From contig CM075347.1 of the NCBI GenBank assembly GCA_037693485.1, positions 143,667,501 to 143,731,500 of the forward strand: 64,000 bases of DNA, given 5' to 3'. The notes beneath the pieces were generated by a model. It made no database searches. It saw only the letters and a list, made by a program, of their open reading frames with translations, and had not been told where the DNA came from. The translations under genes were made by a program, and so were the position numbers. This DNA is from Kitagawia praeruptora (Eukaryota; Streptophyta; Magnoliopsida; Apiales; Apiaceae). This document shows, piece after piece, positions 13,345 through 23,128 of the stretch (the first letter of the stretch is position 1; the number at the start of each line of letters is the position of its first letter).

Positions 13345-13603
13345 GGAATCTTCAATTTTTTTTTCTTTTTTTCATTATCATTTTTTTTGAACCAAACATA
13401 CGAGAAAATAATCTATCCGCCATTACAAAGATCACAAATAAAAGAGATAGATTTTACCTCAAAGTTGATGAAGATCTCACTATTATTCCTTCCCACTTTT
13501 GGAGTTGTTTTTCGGCAGAGACAGAGAGAGATGTTCTATGTTTTTGTGGTTTGTGTGGTGTTGTTTAAGTGGAGTTAAGGGAGCAGTTTCGGCTGGGAAA
13601 AAG

Positions 13604-13784
13604 GGAAACTTGTTGCGGTACGGTGGGCAGGGGTATTTTGGTAATTGCCCGTACCGCGGAAACTTGTTGCGGTACGTTAAATTTTTTTTTTTTAATCAGG
13701 GCCGTTGGATGGTTGATCCAACGGCGAGGGAGCCGTATGTTGCATAACAGGTCTGGTGCATACGTTTGCACCAGACCGGGAGCC
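13604..13784 (-). repeat. MULE right terminal inverted repeat
   Basis: Inverted partner of 10163-10342. Contains the second palindrome (13750-13777) and abuts the right copy of the 9-bp duplication at 13785-13793. Confidence 0.9.
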
Positions 13785-15240
13785 ATTTTTTAGATATAAC
13801 AATTTCTGTATTTATAATCACACGTTACAGCACCAAGAGGCAAGAAGTCTAAATCACCTTAGGAAACTGAAAGTTGACAGCTCTCGCTAGTTCAAGCCCT
13901 TCAGACCATTCAAGTTCTGTTGGACTGCCTATGACACTGCATATTTTGTAGATTTCATCTGCTTCACTGCAACAAAGATCATAACTTTTCAAGTTATAAT
14001 GCCAAGGAGATAAAATCTACATATCAATACTTAGTTACGTTCTGTTCCTTGCCGCGCACTCACTAACCAATAGTAGTGAGAATAGTAGTTATTATAGAAT
14101 GTCTGTTATTAGAGAACAAAAGAGTAGGTAAGATAGCTTAGTATACATCTATTTGACCAGATATCCCCCTTCCAATCACCGTTGTAAGCCAATTACTCTC
14201 TTCTCATAGGGATGCAGTTGTTTAGATCTTTAAGTATCTAAAGCCCTGTATGTAATTTCTGATTTGGTGATCATGGATAAATGAGAGTAGGATGTTTTTT
14301 CGATGCGGACTGATTTGAGAACTCCACTAGACAAGAGCACAACTACGGGATAGAATTACTTAACTGTTAGTAATACGGTGTCCTGGAAAAGTAACTATAG
14401 TAACATGTGGTATCACGTTTAAGTGCAGAATCTGAATATATGGTGATGATGTCATCATGTGAGTTAATTTGCCTAATGAATTTGTTACCAGAGCTTCAGA
14501 AGCTAGTCCCACAACACTTTGGTGTTTGCAGCAATCCATGTTTAATGAATTAACTAGTGATATTGAACTTAACTGTCATTTTGTTTGCGAAAAAGATTGA
14601 AGGCGTAATTTCAGCATGTCATGTGCAGGCAGCTGGTGAACTTACTTATAAACATTTTGGGAGCATCACAAATCACTTATATTTATAACAAGTCGGGCAT
14701 TCTCGATTCACAGTAATTAGGAATAAAATATATACTGTATTAAAGAAAGGTCTAACTCACCAACTGCAGAACCATAGGCTGGAGACATAAGCAGAACTTC
14801 AGGTGCCCGATACCTGATATAGTTAAACCTTCGGCACCCCAAGAAGGAAAAGGAAAAGAAGAAGAAGAAGAATAAAAGGGTCACCAATAGGAAGAAGAAC
14901 TGTTAGGAAAGTTTACTTACCAGCGCGTGGGGACATACTCTGTGAAGAATTGATCTCACGAGCTAGACCGAAATCAGCAATTTTTATCATGTCTTTAGAA
15001 ACCAGCAAATTTTCTGCCAGTTTAGGAATTGAAAATTGCAGATCTAAACACATATTATATATAAGCAACTAAGCAAGCAATAAATCATAAAGAAAACCCA
15101 AACACAATCCACAGAGTCAGGAACAAGTTCCTACCAATAAAGGAAAAAAAAATGAAAAGCAAAACATGCACCTAGAATCTGAAGGACATTGACAATTCCA
15201 GATGCAACATACTTCAATATATTTCCTCTATAGCAAGATG

Positions 15241-16539
15241 TGTTAGAAAATGGAGTTTTTAGAGCATAAGTATTTTATGTTCTTGATGATAATTCCGGAT
15301 TTTAACGATTGGAAATTGTTCCTTACTATGAGGACTTAAATTTTCATATATGGGTCTAAGTAATTTTCTTAGTGAAACCCATAGAGAAATGGAGTTGAAA
15401 TTGGTAGCTTGAAAGAGCTTGAAAATGAGAATGTGTATTTGTCCCACATTGATATAAATAAAGGGGGTTGTTGGCTTTATATAGAATCACACACATGGGT
15501 AGTGTACAACTACTAAGGTGTATGATGGTGCATGGTGTTACTGTGTGCTCCACGCGCGCGCGCACACGCGCGCTGCCGCCGCCTCGCCTCGCCACGTCTC
15601 GTCTCGACTCGGGTCGGCTCGGTCGTATATATATTGATTAGGATAAATCAGGAACTAGTAAGACATCTAATACTGATGGGCCAAGTCCTGATTAAATCCT
15701 GAAGGTACTACCAGACCCTGATGACTTGATGACGGTACCAGATCCTGATGATCAAATACTGATGGACGTACATCAGATCCTGACGGACTAAAATCCTGAT
15801 GGCTCAGATCCTGATGTTGTATCCTGGATAGAATTTGATTATATATATATATATGTATATTCAGATTAATTAAAATAAAAACTGATATGTGTGGATAATA
15901 TATATATACGTAATTGTTACGATTTATTTAATTGAGAATCAGCTGTTACAGCCGTTTTGATTATATTAAATCGACCGTTTCATTTTTATTAAATAGAATG
16001 GGGGTTACAATATTGATGAGGGTGGTATCAGTTACGTTTGGCCTCTCCTATAAATAGAGAGCTAAGCTATTGATTTTATATACACTGAATATACAGACCA
16101 CACCCTACATTCTCTTCTCTTCTCTACACTCTCTGTTATCCTCCTGTTATAGTTTATGTTACTTAGGGTTTTCTGGCGACTGAGGTGCTAGTCGAAGTTG
16201 AGTATTCTGATTGTTGTGATCACTGTACTCGGAGCTGTTTTATCCTGGGAGAGGTGTTGCAAGCATCCCAACACAGTTGTAAGTGGGGGCAATTATCTCT
16301 TCAAGAGCAGTCAGGACTTTGAGCAAATCCTGACGACTCAGCTGTTGTTTTACTTGTTTTATATACTGATATAGCTATGGCAGCTGGTATGTTTTCTGAA
16401 TTTCCTTTGTTCTTTCAGTTACTGATATGCATGCTTTTTATCTTCATGTTTTGTTTCGTTAATGGTTTGCTTGGCCTTGGCTTGTTAAATACGATATATA
16501 ACTGCCTCTATGTTGCTGTTTTAGTCATTACTCCCAACA
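15241..16539. mobile_element. Solo LTR of a second LTR-retrotransposon family
   Basis: The 1299-bp segment begins TGTTAG and ends CCCAACA and is flanked by a perfect 5-bp duplication AGATG (15236-15240 and 16540-16544). There is no internal domain, so this is the product of recombination between two LTRs. It contains a TATAAATA box at 16049, a GC-rich patch at 15550-15630 with CGCG and TCTCG runs, a TA tract near 15841, and many ATCCTGATG-like words between 15660 and 15830. It lies in the intron of the kinase remnant between exons 17254-17392 and 14921-15013. It shares no obvious sequence with the 1108-bp LTRs at 21976 and 35024. Confidence 0.85.
16049..16056 (+). promoter_or_regulatory. TATA box in the solo LTR
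   Basis: TATAAATA followed by AGAGAG, placed about 490 bp before the right end of the LTR, as expected for a U3 promoter. It would drive transcription on the plus strand, antisense to the kinase remnant. Confidence 0.55.
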
Positions 16540-16664
16540 AGATGTTACTACAACTTTACAAACATTTTGCAGGCAACTCACTGCCCTGATGAATCCAACT
16601 TATCTAACTCTAAATCAAAACCAAACACACTTGCATTGATATGTAACACACTGGTACAATACTA

Positions 16665-16770
16665 ACTACAAGAATAAGAGTTTGATGGTTCGAGTCTTAG
16701 TGCAGGCATGTGTGAGCGAGTATTTGAATTTATGTAATTGGCCTTTACCAAAAAAAAGAACAAAGAACAA
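16665..16770 (+). mobile_element. Possible truncated tRNA-derived SINE
   Basis: A B-box-like GGTTCGAGTC at 16688 is followed by a short body and then an A-rich end (from about 16750). No clear A box or flanking duplication was found. It could also be chance. Confidence 0.3.
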
Positions 16771-18011
16771 AGAAATAATCATCGACTGTAGACTACTTGT
16801 TTTAAGATATAGGACAAGGTGTAATAAACTCAATCTATGGCAACTACAATTTCTACTTAAGACATTATTTAAAGGGAGAACTTTGTCTGACATATACTGC
16901 CATAGCAGGAAGAATATATTAAGAACTAGTAAAAATTATCCATTTTGTTTCTTTCTTCGCACCTTTTTTTCTTTGCTAAGCCCTTTCTTCACACCTTATT
17001 CCTTTTAATCTATCATTACCCCTCATGTCCCACCTTGTCATTCTCATGCAAGTATTTGACATGTTGATTTGCCAGGTGGTTTTAGTATTCTAAGTCTTAA
17101 CATAACATTTGTCAGGAATCTATTAGTAGGATTTAGGTATTACATCAACTTGCTATGCAATTATTCATATAATAATTCTTAAAAAAAGCAACTAGGAACT
17201 ATTGTATTCGAACTGTTCCCAATCTAGTTCACCAACTGAAATAAAGTGGTCACCCGGCTTGAGGTCGCGGTGAAAATATCCACGTTGTTGCATGTAAGCA
17301 AGACCTTGAAATACTTGAAAGCACCAATTTCTAACTTCAGTTTCTGAGAAGAGGTTTCTCCTGTCCTTCATAAGTTGGTAGAGACTACATTCCTACAAAT
17401 GGAAATAAATGTCTTACTTTTAACTTAAAAGGGCAACCAGATGATCAAGAAGAAGAAGAAGAAGAAGCACGATATATAAAGCCAATTACCATGTATTCAA
17501 AGACAAAGTACAAAATGTCCTTTTCTCTGATTACTTCCTTGAGCTTCACGATATTGGAATGGCTCATTTTCCGATATGACTGCCAATAAACAAGACCATA
17601 TTTATTTGTTCGGATGAAAAAAGCTTGCTGAAAGTTAAAAATGAAATTAGCTTACCTCGACTTCTCTCAGATTAATGCATTCTTCCCACGAATAGTATTT
17701 CCTCTTCATTTTCTTGATAGCAACCTGTTAAAACTAAGCTTTTAGAATAATGCCATGAGAAAACATGCCAGTACATACTACACACCAAGGATTTCAACAA
17801 ATGACAAATCCATTATAAAAAATTCAATCAGCCAAAAAATATACTCACAACTTCACCAGTCTGCTTATTCATAGCTCGCCAGACATTTCCAAACGTTCCA
17901 TTGCCAACTTCATTGATTATACTGTACCTGTATCATCCAAAGTTGATAAGAGTATTCTAGAGCAAACAGTGAAGTTAACATGTAAATACAAGACATGGCT
18001 CACCTGTCCAT

Positions 18012-18565
18012 TCTTGCGGCCTCAGATTCTATCAACCTCTTATTTAAAAGGACGATATCAGAAAATACACAAATCGGGGTTTGTTCTACTAAGTAATTAC
18101 TAAAGAATCCTATATGCTGTAAGCTAAAAGTCACGCTTGTATGTCTGAATGCACTATTAATTCTCCCCTGTTTCAGGCACGAGCACAAAACTAGAGAGCT
18201 TTTGATAGACAGGCATCACAACTTTATTCTCGATATATAGCTAAAAATGGCCTTGAGGGACTGTCAGGCACAAAAGGCAAAGAGGATAGAACCGCAGATC
18301 ATCTTGACAGAAGCTGAGAAAAAGGCATCATATACTTAACAGTATATGCAGCTCCATGATTAAAACATGACCAACAGCTATCACAGGTTTAAAAACAGCA
18401 AACTCATTATGGAAGACTCAATCTGATGCCTGATCTACAGTCAACGGTATATGGTAGTTCTAACTGGTAACATGAGAAGAAGAATAAGCTATTGCCCTAG
18501 GAAACACTCAGTGCAGCAGATTCTAATATCTGGAGAAGGCCTCAATTTAATCGCAGACTTCAGAG
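18012..18565. other. Region upstream of the kinase remnant start codon
   Basis: This is the 5' side of the minus-strand kinase gene, presumably leader, leader intron or promoter. I see no coding similarity and no convincing core promoter. Confidence 0.4.
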
Positions 18566-18697
18566 TTCAGCCATGTGATGAGAAGAAGATAAATCACATC
18601 GAAGTTAGCATTATCTTCAAAATTTTAATAGACTGATAAATGAAACCAATAATGCTAACTTCGATGTGATTTATCTTCTTCTCATCACAGGGCTGAA
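18566..18697. repeat. 49-bp near-perfect inverted repeat (foldback, 34-nt loop)
   Basis: The left arm (18566-18614) and right arm (18649-18697) are reverse complements with a single visible mismatch. The loop of 34 nt is AT-rich. A transcript of either strand would form a long hairpin. The arms contain the word GATGAGAAGAAGATAAATC. It could be a MITE-like foldback, a fresh inverted duplication, or a young MIRNA-type or siRNA hairpin. Nothing in the sequence decides between these. Confidence 0.85.
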
Positions 18698-18711
18698 GTG
18701 ATGTCTATTAT

Positions 18712-19375
18712 TGTGGTTTCACACGTGGTAGTGATGACGTGGCACTACCACGTGTCACTGCACGTCAGCAGTGATGCCATCATTGATGACGTGGCAGCGT
18801 CACGTCATCGCTAATGATGTGGCAATGCCATATCATCACTGCTTGCGTCACTACTGACGTGGTAGTGTCATGTCATAGCTACTGACGTCACTGCTGGCGT
18901 TTTTTTTTAAATATTTTTCCCCCTCTTTTTTATATCATTCCTTAAGTCCCATAGGTTTGATCATCGGAACAATCACGTGGCACTGCCACGTCAGCAGGCA
19001 TTTTCTTTAAATTTTTTTAAAAACAAAAAATTAAACTTTTGGTTCTACCACAGAAAATTGGTCTTTTTTTATTATACGGTGGTTCTTCATAGAACAATGA
19101 CCTAAATGAATTACACATGTAGGCCATTATTCTATCGAGAACCATCTTACGTGGAGAACCACTTATTCTATGCTAATTTCTGATTCTATTAAAAAACCAA
19201 TTTTTTTATTTTTTGTTCTATAAAAAAAAAAATTGGTTCTACAAAAAAAAACAATTCTGAACAGTTGACGTGGCATGTCTGCTGACGTGGCAGTGCCATG
19301 TCACCTGCCACGCCATCACTGCTGACGTGGCAGTGTCACGTGGAAGTGCCACGTCATTGATGACATCATCATTGA
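18712..19375. repeat. TGACGTGG/CCACGTCA-rich block, possible TE subterminal repeats
   Basis: At least a dozen ACGT-core words (TGACGTGGC, CCACGTCA, CACGTGGC) in both orientations occur in two clusters, at about 18725-18900 and 18970-19370. Several form palindromes such as CACGTGGCACTGCCACGT. The middle holds AT-rich runs with repeated GGTTCT / AGAACC words. This looks like the two ends of a DNA transposon, but I could not fix termini or a target duplication. Confidence 0.5.
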
Positions 19376-19607
19376 GTGCTACTCTACACATGTATCATAT
19401 GTGTATCATATTTAAATGTTAAAAGAGAATAGTGATACTTCCGTCCCAAAAAAACTTTTTACTTTAAACTTTTTCAACACACTTATAAATTCGAAAGAAG
19501 TACTTATAAATGATATTTTTTAATTATTTTGTTTAATATAAAAATTTACGATCAAAATTTGGTGTCAAAGAAGACAAATTTGTTTTTTTTTGTTCGCAGA
19601 TGAGTAA

Positions 19608-21195
19608 TCTATACTATTATATAAAAATCGAAACATTAAAAGTTTTGGTACCTGATTTTTGGTACCTGTTTTTTGGTACTTCGTGAATTTACTTATTTAC
19701 CCTTCATTATAAAGAAAAATAAATACACTTAAAATAAATAATAACATAATATAATCTATATATTATAAATTGCTGGATAACCCTTTCCTCAAGTTCGGGA
19801 TCCATATTCAGGTTTGATAGATATCCATGACCCATTATAGTATTAAATTATATGCTTAGGATTAGGTTCGGCATCCGTTTAAATTACCCATCCAGTTATA
19901 TGATATGATCCATATTTTAAAATATATTGACCCGATATTATATAAAATACACATCATGACAAACGACTCTTGCCAAAAATTATTTCCTTGATAATACCAA
20001 AAATTTGGCAGTTGTTATTATTAATGCTGGATAACCCTTTCCTCAAGTTCGGAATCCATATTCAGGTTTGATAGATATCCATGACCCATTATAGTATTAA
20101 ATTATATGCTTAGGATTAGGTTCGGGATCCGTTTAAATTACCCATCCAGTTATATGATATGATCCATATTTTAAAATATATTGACCCGATATTATATAAA
20201 ATACATATCATGACAAACGACTCTTGCCAAAAATTATTTCCTTGATAATACCAAAAATTTGGCAGTTGTTATTATTAATGCCAAATAATTGGTTATAATT
20301 ATAATGGGCCCGCCAGGGCCATCCAATTAAAACAATCTTGCAAAAAAAAAATTCCTTGACAAGAACAATCTTGTCAAAAAAAATTTCCTTGACAAAACAC
20401 GAATTATTTTGTTTCCAAAAATTATTTCCTTTCTAACAATTGTCAATTATAATTATAATGGGCCCGCCAGGGCCATCCAATTAAAACATTCTTTCCAAAT
20501 CCGTTTATATTACCCATCCAATTATATGATATGATCCATATTTTTTTTATATATTGACTCGATATTATATAAAATACACATCATGACAAACCACTCTTGC
20601 CAAAAATTATTTCCTTGATAATACCAAAAAAATATTAACAAATGATTTTGATTGTTTATAATTATAATGTGCCCGTCAGGACCATCCAATTAAAATATTT
20701 CAAAATGCCAAAATATTATTTCCTTCACAAAACACAAATTATTTTCTTAACATTCTTGCCAAAAATTATTTCCTTCCACAAATTTTAAATTATTTTAAAA
20801 TTATATGCTTAGGATTAGGTTATAGTGCGGTATAACTTTAATTTTTTTGATATTATGATTTAATTATTTTAATTTATTCTTTATATCTACTACTATTACA
20901 TTCATGATATAGTTGACATCACTAAAATAATGTTATAGTGTTCAATTTTTTGATGTTTTTAAAATAAATTAATATATTAATAATTTCTTATATTAATTGT
21001 AATTTAAATTATCAAAACAAACTCATGTTCTTAAAGAATTTAACATTTTAATTTATTAAAGTAGGCAACTTTTTAATACTACTACCAATTTTTATTTCTA
21101 TATTGTAAAATCATATACTGTAATTTATTAAAATTTAAAATAAATTTTATTTAAAATATGAACTCCCGTGTGCGAAGCACGGGCATTAAACTAGT
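19608..21195 (+). mobile_element. Non-autonomous Helitron
   Basis: It starts with TCTATACTATTATATAAA preceded by A. It ends with a hairpin CCCGTG-tgcgaag-CACGGG, seven bases, and then CTAGT followed by T. This is the canonical TC...hairpin-CTRRT structure inserted between A and T. The 1588-bp element encodes no Rep/helicase. It contains a 264-bp tandem duplication (starts at 19771 and 20035), a partial third copy near 20500, and repeats of a GGGCCCGCCAGGGCCATCC word (about 20305, 20460; a variant near 20670). Confidence 0.8.
19771..20298 (+). repeat. 264-bp tandem duplication inside the Helitron
   Basis: Two adjacent copies begin TGCTGGATAACCC at 19771 and 20035 and are almost identical by eye. 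A diverged partial copy follows around 20500-20630. Confidence 0.8.
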
Positions 21196-21970
21196 TAATG
21201 ATAATTAGTTGATTGCCTTTTTCACATTTACTTTTAGTTGAAGATATTACTTTTTATCAACACCTAAAAATATATACCCGAAACTATTACACCATAATTT
21301 TCAAGAAAAATATAACAACTAAAATAAATAATAACATAATATAATTAATGGTAATTAGTTGATTAATTAGTTGAAGATATTACCTTTTATAAATACCTAA
21401 AAACATCAATCAATCATTAATATTTCCTTTCGAATTAAAATACGTTACAATTTTAATTTAAAATAAATCTTACAATCATTAATATATACTCAAAAATATC
21501 ACACCATAATTTTCCAGAAAAATATAACACCTAAAATAAATAATAACATAATATAATTAATGGTAATTAGTCGATTGTCTTTTTCACATTAACATAATAA
21601 AATTAAAGGTAATTAGTCGACTGCCTTTTTCACATTTAATTTTTGTTGAAGATATTATCTTTTATAAATACCTAAAAATAGATCATTAATATTTCCTTTT
21701 GAATTAAAACACGTCACCTTTTTAATTTAAAACAAATCTTACAATCATTAATATATACCAAAAAATAGCACACCATAATTTTCAAGAAAAATATAGCCCG
21801 AAAAAATCACACCATATTTTTCAATTATTAATAAAATATATTAAAAATCATATACGTTGTTTATAATAAGGAAACATAGTATAATCCGTTGCAAGATAAC
21901 GAATTTTAAACTACACATACACATTTTTTTCTAAAAAAAGTATGTAAACCTGAATTTTTTTCAGATTAAA
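21196..21970. other. AT-rich repeat debris between Helitron and Copia element
   Basis: Repeated phrases (ATAACATAATATAATTAATGGTAATTAGT, cut here to its theme TAATGGTAATTAG, and CACACCATAATTTTC) recur three or more times and resemble the inside of the Helitron at 36.6-39.3 kb. There is no ORF. Probably remnants of further Helitron copies. Confidence 0.5.
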
Positions 21971-21975
21971 TAACT
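21971..21975. repeat. 5-bp target-site duplication of the Copia element
   Basis: TAACT here recurs at 36132-36136, directly after the 3' LTR. Confidence 0.9.
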
Positions 21976-23083
21976 TGTTGGGATTTATGGGTGATAGGTT
22001 AGACAACTTAACTAGTTTCATTGGTATACTTAGTTTTGCTAAGTAGAACATACTGTCATAGCCATAAGTGTATTCTTGTAATTCAAATAAATACTGTCAT
22101 GTAATAAGTGTAATTCTTGGAAGAAGTTCGATAATGTTCAAGCCTCAAGAAATACAGAAGTTCGACAGCAGGAATAAAAGTTACTGTCAAGTATTGACAG
22201 TAAGGTTACAAGGAAACAACATGTTGCCTAGGTCGACAGTAAGTTTCATGGAGTCGACAGCAAGTTTCGACTTGACAGCAACATTGGCGGAGATTCTGAT
22301 GACAGCAACTTTGATATATAGTTTGCGACAGTAAGTTTGGAATTCTTGACAGCAATATCTGCGGAAAATACATATTGTCAATCAAAGCACAATCCTTGAC
22401 AGTAATCTCTGCGGGAATTCATACTGTCAACCAAAGCACAAACCAGTGACAGCAAACTCTGAAGCAAACATACCGTCATAAAGAATCAAATTGATTTAGG
22501 AATTTTCTAAGTCAATTTAAGCGACATAATACATGTTCAAAAGAAGCAGGCATGTTGTAATATTCAACCTTTACAGCAAGCTTGGAAAGTCTATAACTGA
22601 AGCTCGAGAGATCACATGGAGCAACCTGTAAAGTCTAGAGCAGATAAAATTGAATACGGCTAGATCTGGGTGGCTCAAATGTGGAAAGTATCTTAAAGTT
22701 ACTTTGTGATGATCACATGAGAATAAATCATGGAATGAGCTGCAAAAAGAAAATTACAGCAATTCAACAACCCATGCTGATAGTGGTTGTACAGTCGACT
22801 ATCATACTATAAATAGAGCACTCTATTTATACAATATATATAACTCTACAACTGTAATCTCTTGAGTATTTGAAGCTTGAGAATTATTTTGTTCTCAAGG
22901 TTGTAGCAAAACTTCGCAAAATAAATAAAACAATTATTTTGTGAAACATCTTGTTAAATATTACTTGTGATTGCATTTCTTCTACTAGTAAATTACAAAC
23001 TCTATTTAAGTTGTTGAAATAGTTTTTGAAATTTATTAGTATTGCATTCAACCCCCCTTCTGCAATACATTCCGGGACCAACA
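21976..23083 (+). repeat. 5' LTR of the Copia element
   Basis: 1108 bp, TG...CA ends with short inverted tips TGTTGG/CCAACA. Contains a TATAAATA box at 22808 and ten exact TGACAG/CTGTCA hexamers between 22053 and 22455, plus several one-base variants (CGACAG). Confidence 0.95.
22808..22815 (+). promoter_or_regulatory. LTR TATA box (U3 promoter)
   Basis: TATAAATA within the 5' LTR, about 275 bp before its end. The same box is in the 3' LTR at 35856-35863. Confidence 0.7.
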
Positions 23084-23085
23084 AC

Positions 23086-23101
23086 TGGTATCAGAGCCAT
23101 C
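23086..23101 (+). other. Primer-binding site, initiator methionine tRNA
   Basis: TGGTATCAGAGCC begins two bases after the LTR and is complementary to the 3' end of plant initiator tRNA-Met, the usual Copia primer. Confidence 0.9.
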
Positions 23102-23128
23102 AGATTAATACACATATCTGAGATCCCA

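Larger units (their letters stand above)
10163..13784. mobile_element. Mutator-like element (MULE) carrying PMD and FAR1-type sequences
   Basis: The 3622-bp element has terminal inverted repeats of about 180 bp (10163-10342 and 13604-13784), nearly identical by eye, and a perfect 9-bp duplication ATTTTTTAG. Each TIR carries a 28-bp palindrome close to the tip (10170-10197 and 13750-13777) and repeated CGTACCGC / GTTTCCGCGG words. The inside holds a plant-mobile-domain gene on the plus strand and the N-terminal part of a FAR1-type protein on the minus strand, converging near 12.4 kb. No DDE transposase core is present, so the element is non-autonomous. It lies in the last recognisable intron of the kinase remnant, about 40 bp from the exon at 10055-10120. 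Confidence 0.92.
9861..18011 (-). pseudogene. MAK/CDKF-type serine/threonine protein kinase gene, decayed and interrupted
   Basis: Minus-strand exons, in reading order: 18011-18004 (ATG, Met-Asp-Arg), 17927-17849, 17724-17656, 17579-17490, 17392-17254, 15013-14921, 14813-14761, 13966-13858, 10120-10055 and 9929-9861. They encode the glycine loop (GNGTFGNVWRA), VAIKKMKRKYYSW, HRDLKPEN, ADFGLARE, TEYV..TRWYRAPEVL, SEADEIYKICSVIGSPTE and LCSWDPCKRPTASEALRHPFFQ. This is the MAK-like kinase family (plant CDKF;3/CDKF;4 type). Four lesions are visible. About 10 bp are missing in the activation loop (exon 15013-14921), which shifts the frame before TEYV. The exon for the DMWA..GAI..EL segment was not found. 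The acceptor before exon 10120-10055 reads AC instead of AG. The C-terminal exons after HPFFQ are absent. A 3.6-kb MULE and a solo LTR occupy introns. Probably a pseudogene, although the 5' exons look well kept. Confidence 0.8.

Noticed and set aside
15550..15630. CpG island or gene start in the GC-rich patch
   Set aside because: It lies inside a solo LTR with no open gene; simple CGCG/TCTCG repeats.
23042..23128. Upstream extension of the gag frame beginning in the LTR
   Set aside because: It runs through the LTR end and the primer-binding site; ATG 23129 is the sensible start.
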